From contig NZ_FCOA02000012.1 of NCBI RefSeq assembly GCF_001544875.2, positions 1-64,000 of the forward strand: 64,000 nucleotides of DNA, read 5' to 3'. Source of the DNA: Caballeronia hypogeia (lineage in GTDB: Bacteria; Pseudomonadota; Gammaproteobacteria; Burkholderiales; Burkholderiaceae). The notes beneath the pieces were generated by a model. It ran no database searches, was not told where the DNA came from, and saw nothing but the letters and a program-made list of their open reading frames with translations. Both the position numbers and the translations under genes were made by a program. This document shows positions 42,064-49,619 of this stretch, piece after piece; position 1 is the stretch's first letter, and the number at the start of each line of letters is the position of its first letter.

Positions 42064-42098
42064 AAAAAGCCGTACCGGTTTTGCCGGTGCGGTTTTTT
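42064..42098 (+). terminator. Rho-independent terminator of sodB
   Basis: Stem AAGCCGTACCGG / CCGGTGCGGTTT, loop TTTTG, followed by TTTTTTG, 20 bases after the sodB stop. Confidence 0.88.
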
Positions 42099-42226
42099 GT
42101 TATCGGGCGACGGTTTTTTTGAGCGAGATCGTTCGGATGCCTACCGGTAGAAGAAGCACATGGCGATCGAGCACGAAGCCGGCGCCAGCCCTAAAATGGC
42201 GCTTCGAACCTCGACTTATCATCGCC

Positions 42227-42379
42227 ATGAAGCGCTTCGCCGCCCTCTGTCTCGCGGCCTGGTCAGCCGCCGCGCTGCTTTACTTCGGACGCCATTCCGT
42301 CGCGCTCATCGCGTTGTCGGGCGTGATCGCGCTCGCGGGTTTCGATCTGCTGCGTCCCGACACCAACACCGGCTCATAA
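42227..42379 (+). CDS. Small hydrophobic protein
   Basis: A 50-residue product, MKRFAALCLAAWSAAALLYF..., is almost wholly hydrophobic and has two predicted membrane segments separated by GRHS (about residues 4-19 and 22-42), ending in a short polar tail LLRPDTNTGS. A -10-like TAAAAT lies 30 bases before the ATG. The reading frame opens further upstream (42119) but that part is not protein-like. It could instead be a signal-peptide-like fragment. Its function is unknown, and it lies just before the convergent EAL gene. Confidence 0.45.
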   Translation: MKRFAALCLAAWSAAALLYFGRHSVALIALSGVIALAGFDLLRPDTNTGS

Positions 42380-42384
42380 CCGGC

Positions 42385-43656
42385 TTACGGACGCCTCGTC
42401 CCTTCCCAGTTGATGTCCACGCACAGCACTTGTAATCCGTAAGGCGTCTGCGCCGCGATCGACGCCGTCACGCAAAGGTGCGCTTCGTTGATCGACAGAT
42501 ACGGCGCCGTCAGATGCACGCGCCCCGGCGCGCGCAACGCTTCGATGAAATACGGCCGACGCTCCCAGCTCGCGCCCTCCGAATGCAGCAGCGGGCTGAA
42601 ACGCTTCGCGCGCTGCGACGTGCGCACCACCGGCACGACGTTGTCGCCGATCTGCCGTCCGGCCTGATCGAGCAGGAAGCAGCGCGCCGTGTCGGCGAGT
42701 TGCAGCAGTTCGCTCGTCGCGGCGGTGAGCGCTTCGCCTTCCATCAGCTTGACCGCCGCGCGTTCCAGACCGCTCACATAAGGCTCCAGGCGCGCGCCCT
42801 GCGCACGCTCGCGGGCCGCGACACGTTCGCGCGATACCGCCGAGAGCGCATCCATCGCGTCCGCCGCGACGTCGCTGTGCACCGCGTCCACGCCCGGATG
42901 CGCGAAGTAAGCGCCCTGCACGAAGTCGACATTGCATTCGAGCGCGATCAGCGCGTCGCGCTCGGTCGCGAGGCCGCCCATCAGCACGAGCTGGCCGGAT
43001 TCGTGCAGCAGCGACACGAGCCGCGGCAGCACGCGCTCGATATGCGAATGCTCGGTCGCCTGCTGCAGGATGCAGCGGTCGAGCGTCACGATGTCAGGCC
43101 GCAGATGCCACACGCGGTCGATGTTCGAATGCTTCACGCCGAAGCCATCGAGCGCGATCAGAAAGCCCGACTTGCGCAGCGAATCGATGATCTCGGCAAA
43201 GCGCGTCGTCTCGCCGCCCGCCTGCTCGGGCACTTCCAGCACCACGCGCTGCGGCGGCAAACCAATGTCCTTCAGCGACGCGAGCAGTGCATCGCCGTAG
43301 CTCGTGTCCATCAGCGCGGCGGGATGCAGGCTCAGAAAGAGCCATTCGTCGTGACTGTCGAACGCATTGAAGTTGCCCAGATGCAGCGATTCGGCCAGCC
43401 GGCCGAGCTCGAGCAGATCGCCGCGCCGCGCGGCCTGCGTGAACACCTCGTGCGACGGCACATGCCGATGCGTGTCATCGCGTGCGCGCAAGGACGCGTG
43501 ATAGCCGATCGCGCGCCGGTGCGACACCGAGAACACGGGCTGAAACACACTGAAGACGGTGTACTCGCCGTAAAGCACGGTGCGACGCGAGCCATCGTCG
43601 CCGGCGACGGGGCGAGGCGGCTGGAAGCGGGGAGGGTCGAGGTCAACCATGCTCAT
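42385..43656 (-). CDS. Degenerate EAL domain protein with a C-terminal Cache/PAS-like domain
   Basis: The 423-residue protein has an EAL-family barrel (about residues 30-260; FSVFQPVFSVSHRRAIGY, RVVLEVPEQAG, QGAYFAHP) and a C-terminal sensory-type domain (CFLLDQAGRQIGDNVV, WERRPYFIEALRAPG, LCVTASIA), resembling the YkuI layout. The catalytic residues are gone: E of EAL is His (GYHASLR), N in the LxxSLHP strand is lost, DDFG is DGFG, K of KID is absent, and the late Glu (AEGVET) is Gly. It is therefore probably a c-di-GMP or ligand-binding regulator rather than a phosphodiesterase. Confidence 0.85.
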   Translation of the reverse strand: MSMVDLDPPRFQPPRPVAGDDGSRRTVLYGEYTVFSVFQPVFSVSHRRAIGYHASLRARDDTHRHVPSHEVFTQAARRGDLLELGRLAESLHLGNFNAFDSHDEWLFLSLHPAALMDTSYGDALLASLKDIGLPPQRVVLEVPEQAGGETTRFAEIIDSLRKSGFLIALDGFGVKHSNIDRVWHLRPDIVTLDRCILQQATEHSHIERVLPRLVSLLHESGQLVLMGGLATERDALIALECNVDFVQGAYFAHPGVDAVHSDVAADAMDALSAVSRERVAARERAQGARLEPYVSGLERAAVKLMEGEALTAATSELLQLADTARCFLLDQAGRQIGDNVVPVVRTSQRAKRFSPLLHSEGASWERRPYFIEALRAPGRVHLTAPYLSINEAHLCVTASIAAQTPYGLQVLCVDINWEGTRRP

Positions 43657-43866
43657 GGTGTCGATGCGTCAGGCCTTAACTTTATCGAGATAGTTTACCG
43701 GAACGGCACCCGTCCGTTCGAGCAAAAAGCGTGCAAATTCAATCTGCAAGCGGCTCGGGCGGAGTATTGGGTGGATTCCGCCGAACGAATTGTGTGCGGA
43801 TTGTGCGGCCTTGTCGCGTGAGCGTGCGCGCCGCACCGGCGCGGTGCGTCGCGCGCGCGATTTCGC

Positions 43867-45300
43867 TCAATTCGATTCCGACGGATCGGGCTTGCGGCCC
43901 GCCGCGCGCACTTCCGGAGCGAGCTGGCCGAAGATCCAGGCCGTCGCCGCCGTGATGATGCCCACACACAGGAACGTCGCGTGGAAGGCGGGCAGCGAGT
44001 TGGTTTCCGTGACGCGCGGAAGCAGTCCGGTGAAGGTCGAGAGAATCGCGCCGGCGACGGTCACGCCGAGGCTCATCGACAACATCTGCACGAGCGAGAA
44101 CAGGCTGTTGCCGCTGCTCGCGCCGCCGGTGCCCAGGTCTTTCAGCGTGAGCGTGTTCATCGCGGTGAACTGCATCGAATTGACGGCGCCGAAGATCGCC
44201 AGTTGCACGAGCCGCAGCCACAGCGGCTGCTGTGCGCTCGCAAGCGCGAAGCTCGCCATCATCAGCCCGACCAGCACGGTGTTCACCACCAGCACGCGCC
44301 GGTAGCCGTGTTTTTCGATCAGACGCGTGACGACGCGCTTGGACGCCATGCCGGCGGCGGCGACCGGCAGCATCATCAGGCCGGCATGAAACGCCGTGTA
44401 GCCGAGGCTCACCTGCAGCAGCAGCGGAATCAGATACGGCATCGCGCCGCTGCCGATGCGCGCGAACAGGTTGCCGAGCAGGCCGACGCTGAACGTGTGG
44501 ATCTTGAACAGATCGAGCGAGAAGATCGGCTGAGGGGCGCGCGTCGCATGCAGACCGTAGGCGACGAAGCAGCCGAACGACAGCACCAGCAGCACGATCA
44601 CGATGGCATGTTGCAGGCCGAGATCGGCGAGGCCGTCGAGCGAGATCGTCAGCGCGACCATGCCGATGGCGAGCAGCAGATAGCCCGCGAGATCGAAGCG
44701 CGCGGTCGCCGGATTGCGGCTGTCGGGCATATACAGATTGGTCGCGATGCAGCCGATCACGCCCACCGGCACGTTGATGAGAAAAATCCAGTGCCACGAC
44801 GCGATCTGCACGAGCCAGCCGCCGAGCGTCGGGCCGATGAGCGGGCCGATCAGCCCCGGAATCGCGACGAACGCGAGCGCCGACAAGTAACGTTCGGCCG
44901 GAAACACGCGCAGCACGGCGAGGCGTCCGACCGGCAGCAGCATCGCGCCGCCCACGCCCTGGACGACGCGATACGCGACCAGCGCCGCCAGCGATTGCGC
45001 GTTCGCGCACAACAGCGAGCCGATGGTGAACACGAGGATCGCGCTGAAGAACACGCGTCTGGTGCCGAGCTTGTCTGCGAGCCAGCCGGAGACGGGGATC
45101 ATCATCGCCATCGTGAGCGAATAGGCGATCACGACGCCCTGCATGCGCAGCGGCGCTTCGCCGAGACTGCGCGCCATCGCGGGGAGCGCCGTGTTGACGA
45201 TCGTCGAGTCCAGCGTCTGCATGAAGAAGCCGGTGGCGACGAGCCACAGCATGATGGAAAGCGATCGGTCGGACGGCTGGGCTGTGGCGGTGTCGGTCAT
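43867..45300 (-). CDS. MFS drug exporter, DHA2 family (MdtD/EmrB-like)
   Basis: The 477-residue membrane protein shows FFMQTLDSTIVNTALPAMAR, the DHA2 motif GWLADKLGTRRVFF, GPLIGPTLGGWLVQ and 14 likely helices. It is a proton-driven exporter of the 14-TM family; the substrate is unknown. A GntR regulator follows on the same strand (45319-46065), just upstream of the transporter in transcription order, with only 18 bases between. The regulator may thus control this exporter. Confidence 0.88.
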   Translation of the reverse strand: MTDTATAQPSDRSLSIMLWLVATGFFMQTLDSTIVNTALPAMARSLGEAPLRMQGVVIAYSLTMAMMIPVSGWLADKLGTRRVFFSAILVFTIGSLLCANAQSLAALVAYRVVQGVGGAMLLPVGRLAVLRVFPAERYLSALAFVAIPGLIGPLIGPTLGGWLVQIASWHWIFLINVPVGVIGCIATNLYMPDSRNPATARFDLAGYLLLAIGMVALTISLDGLADLGLQHAIVIVLLVLSFGCFVAYGLHATRAPQPIFSLDLFKIHTFSVGLLGNLFARIGSGAMPYLIPLLLQVSLGYTAFHAGLMMLPVAAAGMASKRVVTRLIEKHGYRRVLVVNTVLVGLMMASFALASAQQPLWLRLVQLAIFGAVNSMQFTAMNTLTLKDLGTGGASSGNSLFSLVQMLSMSLGVTVAGAILSTFTGLLPRVTETNSLPAFHATFLCVGIITAATAWIFGQLAPEVRAAGRKPDPSESN

Positions 45301-45318
45301 GGGGCGGGGCTTACGTCG

Positions 45319-46065
45319 TTACTTTCGCAGCTCGGCGACGAAGTCGTAGTAGTCGTTGCGGCAATAGGTGTCGGTCAGTTCGATCGCGCGCTGATCGGCC
45401 GTGTAGCCTACGCGCGTGATGAGCAGCAGCGCGTCGTGCGGCGCTATGCCCATCTGCCCGGCAATCTCCGGACTCGCGTTCACCGCGCGGAAGTGCTGCA
45501 GCGCGCGGACGATGGAAAGCCCGCGCGCATCGAGATAGCTGTAGAGCGAATCGCCGATGCTCTGTGGATCGGGAATGCACGACGCGGGGAACGTGGAGTT
45601 TTCGACGGCCATCACGATGTCGTCGGCGAGACGCAGACGCTTCAGGCGCGTAACGGTCGCGGCGGGCGAGAGGCCGAGCTGGATGACCTCTTCGCGATTG
45701 GCCGGCTCGATGGTGCGCGAGAGCCACCGCGAGCTGGGTTTGAAGCCGCGCCGCCGCAACATCTCGGAGAAGCTCGACAGACGCGACAGCGGATCTTCAT
45801 AACGCGGCGTGATGAAGCTGCCCGCGCCGTGCTCGCGACGGATCAGCCCTTGCTCGACGAGCAGCGCGATCGCCTTTCTCGACGTGATCCGCGACACGCC
45901 GAGCGCCTCCGACAACACGCGCTCGGAGGGCAGCGCTTCGCCGGCGTTCCAGCGATTGTCGTGGATGGCGTCGGCGAGCTTGCGGGCAAGTTGAAGGTAG
46001 AGCGGGGTGTCGCTGTCCGGGTCCGGGCGCAAGTCGCGCCAGCGGTCTTCCGTGGTCGGGTTCAT
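45319..46065 (-). CDS. GntR family transcriptional regulator (HutC/UTRA type)
   Basis: The 248-residue protein has the GntR winged helix (PLYLQLARKLADAIHDNRWNAGEALPSERVLSEALGVSRITSRKAIALLVEQG, about residues 20-75), and a UTRA ligand-binding domain with the FSEMLRRRGFKPSSRW entry and VEQTYCR-like TDTYCRNDYYDF end. Such proteins sense sugar phosphates or amino-acid derivatives. It is 18 bases upstream of the MFS exporter gene, probably in the same transcript, and may regulate it. The start at 46065 agrees with homologues. Confidence 0.87.
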   Translation of the reverse strand: MNPTTEDRWRDLRPDPDSDTPLYLQLARKLADAIHDNRWNAGEALPSERVLSEALGVSRITSRKAIALLVEQGLIRREHGAGSFITPRYEDPLSRLSSFSEMLRRRGFKPSSRWLSRTIEPANREEVIQLGLSPAATVTRLKRLRLADDIVMAVENSTFPASCIPDPQSIGDSLYSYLDARGLSIVRALQHFRAVNASPEIAGQMGIAPHDALLLITRVGYTADQRAIELTDTYCRNDYYDFVAELRK

Positions 46066-46528
46066 AAAGCGGACGCAAATGGGCCAAGCGGGGATTTTAA
46101 GACAAACGGCCCTATTGGGGCGCTCGTTATCCGATGGACCGGGGCGTCCGGGGCGTCCGGAACGGACCGTAGGCCGAGGCGCGGCGTCAGCGCGACGTCG
46201 GAAGGGGAACGGAAGAGAGAACGCGCCTGCGAAGACTACGGCGTCTGGTCCGCTATGCGCGGTACCTGGACTACATCCGGGCAAGTGCGTTGCCCGAGAA
46301 TCTGAATTTGGCGGGTCCGCCCGGTTACGGGGCTGTTGTGGCGTTTCCCGTGCGAGCCTCACGTCGATGCGCGCGTCGACGTGAGTTGCGTCACTTGCGC
46401 GTTGTCGCGTTGTAGTAGGTCCCGCGATCCAGGGAACGCTGAAGGTTTTCGTTGTCTTGTTCCGACTGACGCATGACGCAGTTGGAATAGGCCTTCGCTC
46501 CACGGCCGGAGCGAAGCGGATGGCAGCG
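46066..46528. other. Intergenic region upstream of the GntR gene
   Basis: This 463-base gap has a minus-strand -10-like TAAAAT about 30 bases before the GntR ATG, a tandem repeat of a 10-base unit (ggggcgtccg) near 46143-46162, and a strong inverted repeat at 46358-46385. The open frames crossing it are not protein-like. No known RNA was recognised. Confidence 0.45.
46358..46385. repeat. Perfect 10-base inverted repeat with 8-base loop
   Basis: CTCACGTCGA - TGCGCGCG - TCGACGTGAG. The arms match perfectly. No T-tract follows on either strand, so a normal terminator is unlikely; it could be an operator or an RNA stem. Confidence 0.5.
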
Positions 46529-47743
46529 TCAGGCAGTCGCCGGCCCACCCACTCCACGCCCCGCGCGCATATAAAGCGCCACCGACAACCCCACTGCCAG
46601 CGCGGCCGCCAGCGCGGCGAACAGGAACACAGAGCCGTAGCCGAGCTCACCCGCGACATACCCCGCGAGCGGCCCCGTCAACCCGAGCGACAGGTCGAGA
46701 AACACCGAATACGCCGACAACGCCGCGCCACGGCTGGCCGGCGGCACGAGCCCGACCGCCTCGACGCCCAGCGCCGGAAACACCAGCGCGAAGCCGAAAC
46801 CGGTCAGCGCCGCGCCCGCGAGCGCGAAGGTCGGCTCTGCGGCGAGCCACAGCATCAACAGCCCGGCACACTCGAAGGCGAACGACACGATGGCCACGCG
46901 GAACCCGCCGTACGCCTTGATCGTGTTGGCGAACAGCAGGCGCGCGCCGATGAACATCGTGCCGAACACCGTCAGCGACAGAGCCGCGTTCGGCCAGTTA
47001 TGAGCGGCGTAGTACAGCGTGATGAAGGTCGCGATCGAGCCGAATCCCGCCGATCCGAGCGCGAGGCCCAGGCCGTGGGGCAGCACGCGGAAGAACACGC
47101 TGCGATACGACATGCGCTCACCGTGCACGACCGGCACGGGCGCCATGCGCGTCGCGAGCCAGTAGCCGAAGGCGCCCAGCGCGATCACGATCAGTCCGAG
47201 CGAAGCGAATCCCAGCGAATGATCGATCGCGACGCCGAGCGGCGCGCCGACCGCGAGCGCGCCGTAAGTGGCGATGCCGTTCCAGGAAATCACTTTCGCG
47301 TTGTTCGTCACGCCCACGCGCCCGATGCCCCACGTGATCGATCCCGTGCCGACCCAGCTCTCGCCGAAGCCCAGCACGAGCCGTGCGAGGACCAGCAGCA
47401 CGAGACTCACCGCATGCCATTGCGCGGCGAGCGCCGAGCAGAGCAGCAGCACGCCGCTTGCCGCGCATGCCACAAGGCCGTAGAGCACGGTCTTCTTGGG
47501 GCCGACCGTATCCGCGGTGCGTCCCGCGAGCGGCCGCGACATCAGCGTGGCGAAATACTGGACGCTGATCGCCGCGCCCGCCATCACCGAACCGTAGCCC
47601 AGATCCGTGTGCACGAAGCCTGGCAGCACCGCGAGCGGAATGCCGATCGTCAGATAGCAGAGAAACGTGTACAGCACGACCGGCAGAATCCGGAGCGTGA
47701 CGGCGAAATCGCCTTGCGGCTGGGTTCGAGTCTCGGAGGACAT
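46529..47743 (-). CDS. MFS transporter, YhhS/AraJ-like
   Basis: The 404-residue membrane protein has about 12 helices, with ARPLAGRTADTVGPKKTVLYG (the MFS A motif) and GESWVGTGSITWGIGRVG. It resembles the YhhS/arabinose-efflux 12-TM group; the substrate is not known. The ATG at 47743 follows a region with no clear ribosome site. xdhA diverges on the other side of a 340-base region, so a purine-linked transport role is possible but unproven. Confidence 0.85.
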   Translation of the reverse strand: MSSETRTQPQGDFAVTLRILPVVLYTFLCYLTIGIPLAVLPGFVHTDLGYGSVMAGAAISVQYFATLMSRPLAGRTADTVGPKKTVLYGLVACAASGVLLLCSALAAQWHAVSLVLLVLARLVLGFGESWVGTGSITWGIGRVGVTNNAKVISWNGIATYGALAVGAPLGVAIDHSLGFASLGLIVIALGAFGYWLATRMAPVPVVHGERMSYRSVFFRVLPHGLGLALGSAGFGSIATFITLYYAAHNWPNAALSLTVFGTMFIGARLLFANTIKAYGGFRVAIVSFAFECAGLLMLWLAAEPTFALAGAALTGFGFALVFPALGVEAVGLVPPASRGAALSAYSVFLDLSLGLTGPLAGYVAGELGYGSVFLFAALAAALAVGLSVALYMRAGRGVGGPATA

Positions 47744-47792
47744 AGGGAAATTGCGGGCTTGTATTCGGCGCGAAGGCATGATTGTCACATAT

Positions 47793-47805
47793 GTTGCGTC
47801 GCAAC
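47793..47805. promoter_or_regulatory. Perfect palindrome, candidate operator
   Basis: GTTGCG-T-CGCAAC, symmetric about the centre base. It is about 50 bases upstream of the MFS start and 279 bases upstream of xdhA. Confidence 0.4.
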
Positions 47806-47841
47806 GTCGCACTTGCTTTGTAACCGGATAGAACAAATTGG

Positions 47842-47853
47842 CCGTCCGGACGG
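47842..47853. promoter_or_regulatory. Second palindrome in the xdhA/MFS region
   Basis: CCGTCCGGACGG is a perfect 12-base palindrome, 49 bases centre to centre from the first. GC-rich palindromes can occur by chance, so this is weak evidence of an operator. Confidence 0.25.
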
Positions 47854-48083
47854 TCGGATGGCGTCGCCGGAAGCCTTGCGGAATAAGGCTCAGCGAACAT
47901 ATCGGGGCGGGAATATGTCGCTCATGCAATGTCGCCTATGGGTTGTGGTTTTTGGTGGTGATAGCTTTCGAACCATCGAGGCGATCGGAGCATTCCGACG
48001 AATCGCCCGGAGACAAGCCAAAGCCACCGGCTGCGCACCCCGCGCAACCAGCAAGCAGCAACAGAGCCCCGCGAGACATATCC

Positions 48084-49607
48084 ATGACCCAGCCGATCCG
48101 CTTCTATCACCGCAACGCGATTCAGGAAGTGAGCAGCGCGTCGACGACGCGCACCGTCCTGCAATACCTGCGCGAAGACGCGCGCTGCACCGGCACCAAG
48201 GAAGGCTGCGCGGAAGGCGATTGCGGCGCGTGCACGGTCGTCATCGGCGAGCCGGACGGGCAGGGCGGCGTCGCGTTCAAGGCGGTCAACGCGTGCGTGC
48301 AGTTCCTGCCGACGCTCGACGGCCGCGCGCTCTTCACCGTCGAAGATCTGCGTCAGCCGGACGGCACGCTGCATCCGGTGCAGCAGGCGCTGGTCGACTG
48401 CCACGGCTCGCAGTGCGGCTTCTGCACGCCGGGTTTTGCAATGTCGATGTTCGCGCTCTACGAAAAGCACGGCCATGCGACGACCGGATGCGCCGGCAAG
48501 TGCGAAAAGACGAAGCCCTCGCGTCAGGAAATCAGCGATGCGCTGACGGGCAATCTGTGCCGCTGCACGGGCTATCGTCCGATCATCGATGCCGCCGAGC
48601 AGATGTTCGATCACGCGCCGCTCGCGCCCGTCGACGTGTCGCGGCTCGCGCGCACGCTCGAAAGCCTGAAGCGCGACGACACGTTCCAATACGAGCACGC
48701 CGGCCGCAAATTCGACGCGCCGCGCACGGCAGAAGCGCTCGCATCGATCAAGGACGAGAACCCGAACGTGCGGATTCTCGCGGGCAGCACCGACATCGGC
48801 TTGTGGGTGACGAAGCAGTTGCGCGATCTCGGCGACATCGTCTACATCGGGCAGATCGAGTCGTTCAAGCATGTCGAGACCACCGACGAATGGATCGAGA
48901 TCGGCGCGGGTGTGTCGGTCGATCGCGCTTACGACGAACTGGTGAAAACGTATCCCGAACTCGAGGAAACGCGCCTGCGCTTCGCGTCGCTGCCGATCCG
49001 CAATGCGGGCACGCTCGGCGGCAATGTCGCGAACGGCTCGCCGATCGGCGATTCGATGCCCGGCCTCATCGCGCTGAATGCGCGCGTCGTGCTGCAAAGC
49101 GTGAACGGCACGCGCGAGATGCCGCTCGAAGACCTGTACATCGCCTATCAGAAGAAGGACATGGCGGAGAACGAGTTCGTCGCAGCCATTCGCGTCCCGA
49201 CGCGCACGGGCAAGCGCGCGCAACTCAAGTTCCGCGCCTACAAGCTGTCGAAGCGTTTCGACTCCGACATTTCCGCCGTGTACGCGGCGTACACCTTCAT
49301 CGCCGACGGCGACACGATCCGCGAGCCGCGCCTGGCCTACGGCGGCATGGCCGCGACGCCGAAGCGCGCCGCGCATGCCGAAGCCGTGCTCGCCGACGCG
49401 CACTGGCACGAGGCCACCGTGCAGGCCGCGATGATCGCGCTAAGCAAGGACTATCAGCCGCTCACCGACATGCGCGCGAGCAGCGACTACCGCCTCGACA
49501 CCGCGAAAAGCCTGTTGTATCGCTTCTGGCTGGAAACGCGTCCGCGCAATCCGCTGGACAAAGCGAAGCTGGATGTGCGTGCAATCGAACTGGTCGAAGC
49601 GAAGTAA
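48084..49607 (+). CDS. xdhA: Xanthine dehydrogenase small subunit (Fe-S/FAD)
   Basis: The 507-residue subunit has two 2Fe-2S clusters. The first uses Cys35, 42, 47, 50 (CTGTKEGCAEGDCGAC), the second HGSQCGFCTPGF and GNLCRCTGYRP. An FAD-binding domain follows (NVRILAGSTDIGLWVTKQ, PIRNAGTLGGNVANGSPIGD). It passes electrons from the molybdenum site of XdhB to NAD+. It is the first gene of xdhA-xdhB-xdhC. The ATG at 48084 fits the family; the frame is open 82 codons upstream. Confidence 0.95.
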   Translation: MTQPIRFYHRNAIQEVSSASTTRTVLQYLREDARCTGTKEGCAEGDCGACTVVIGEPDGQGGVAFKAVNACVQFLPTLDGRALFTVEDLRQPDGTLHPVQQALVDCHGSQCGFCTPGFAMSMFALYEKHGHATTGCAGKCEKTKPSRQEISDALTGNLCRCTGYRPIIDAAEQMFDHAPLAPVDVSRLARTLESLKRDDTFQYEHAGRKFDAPRTAEALASIKDENPNVRILAGSTDIGLWVTKQLRDLGDIVYIGQIESFKHVETTDEWIEIGAGVSVDRAYDELVKTYPELEETRLRFASLPIRNAGTLGGNVANGSPIGDSMPGLIALNARVVLQSVNGTREMPLEDLYIAYQKKDMAENEFVAAIRVPTRTGKRAQLKFRAYKLSKRFDSDISAVYAAYTFIADGDTIREPRLAYGGMAATPKRAAHAEAVLADAHWHEATVQAAMIALSKDYQPLTDMRASSDYRLDTAKSLLYRFWLETRPRNPLDKAKLDVRAIELVEAK

Positions 49608-49619
49608 GGAGACAAGAAC

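Larger units (their letters stand above)
47744..48083. other. Divergent region between MFS transporter and xdhA
   Basis: This 340-base stretch holds two perfect palindromes (47793-47805 and 47842-47853), placed about 50 and 100 bases from the MFS start. No coding sequence is seen; xdhA begins at 48084. Confidence 0.5.

Noticed and set aside
43981..46305. 774-codon open frame antisense to the DHA2 exporter and GntR gene
   Set aside because: Composition is that of a shadow frame; both real genes on the other strand are well supported.
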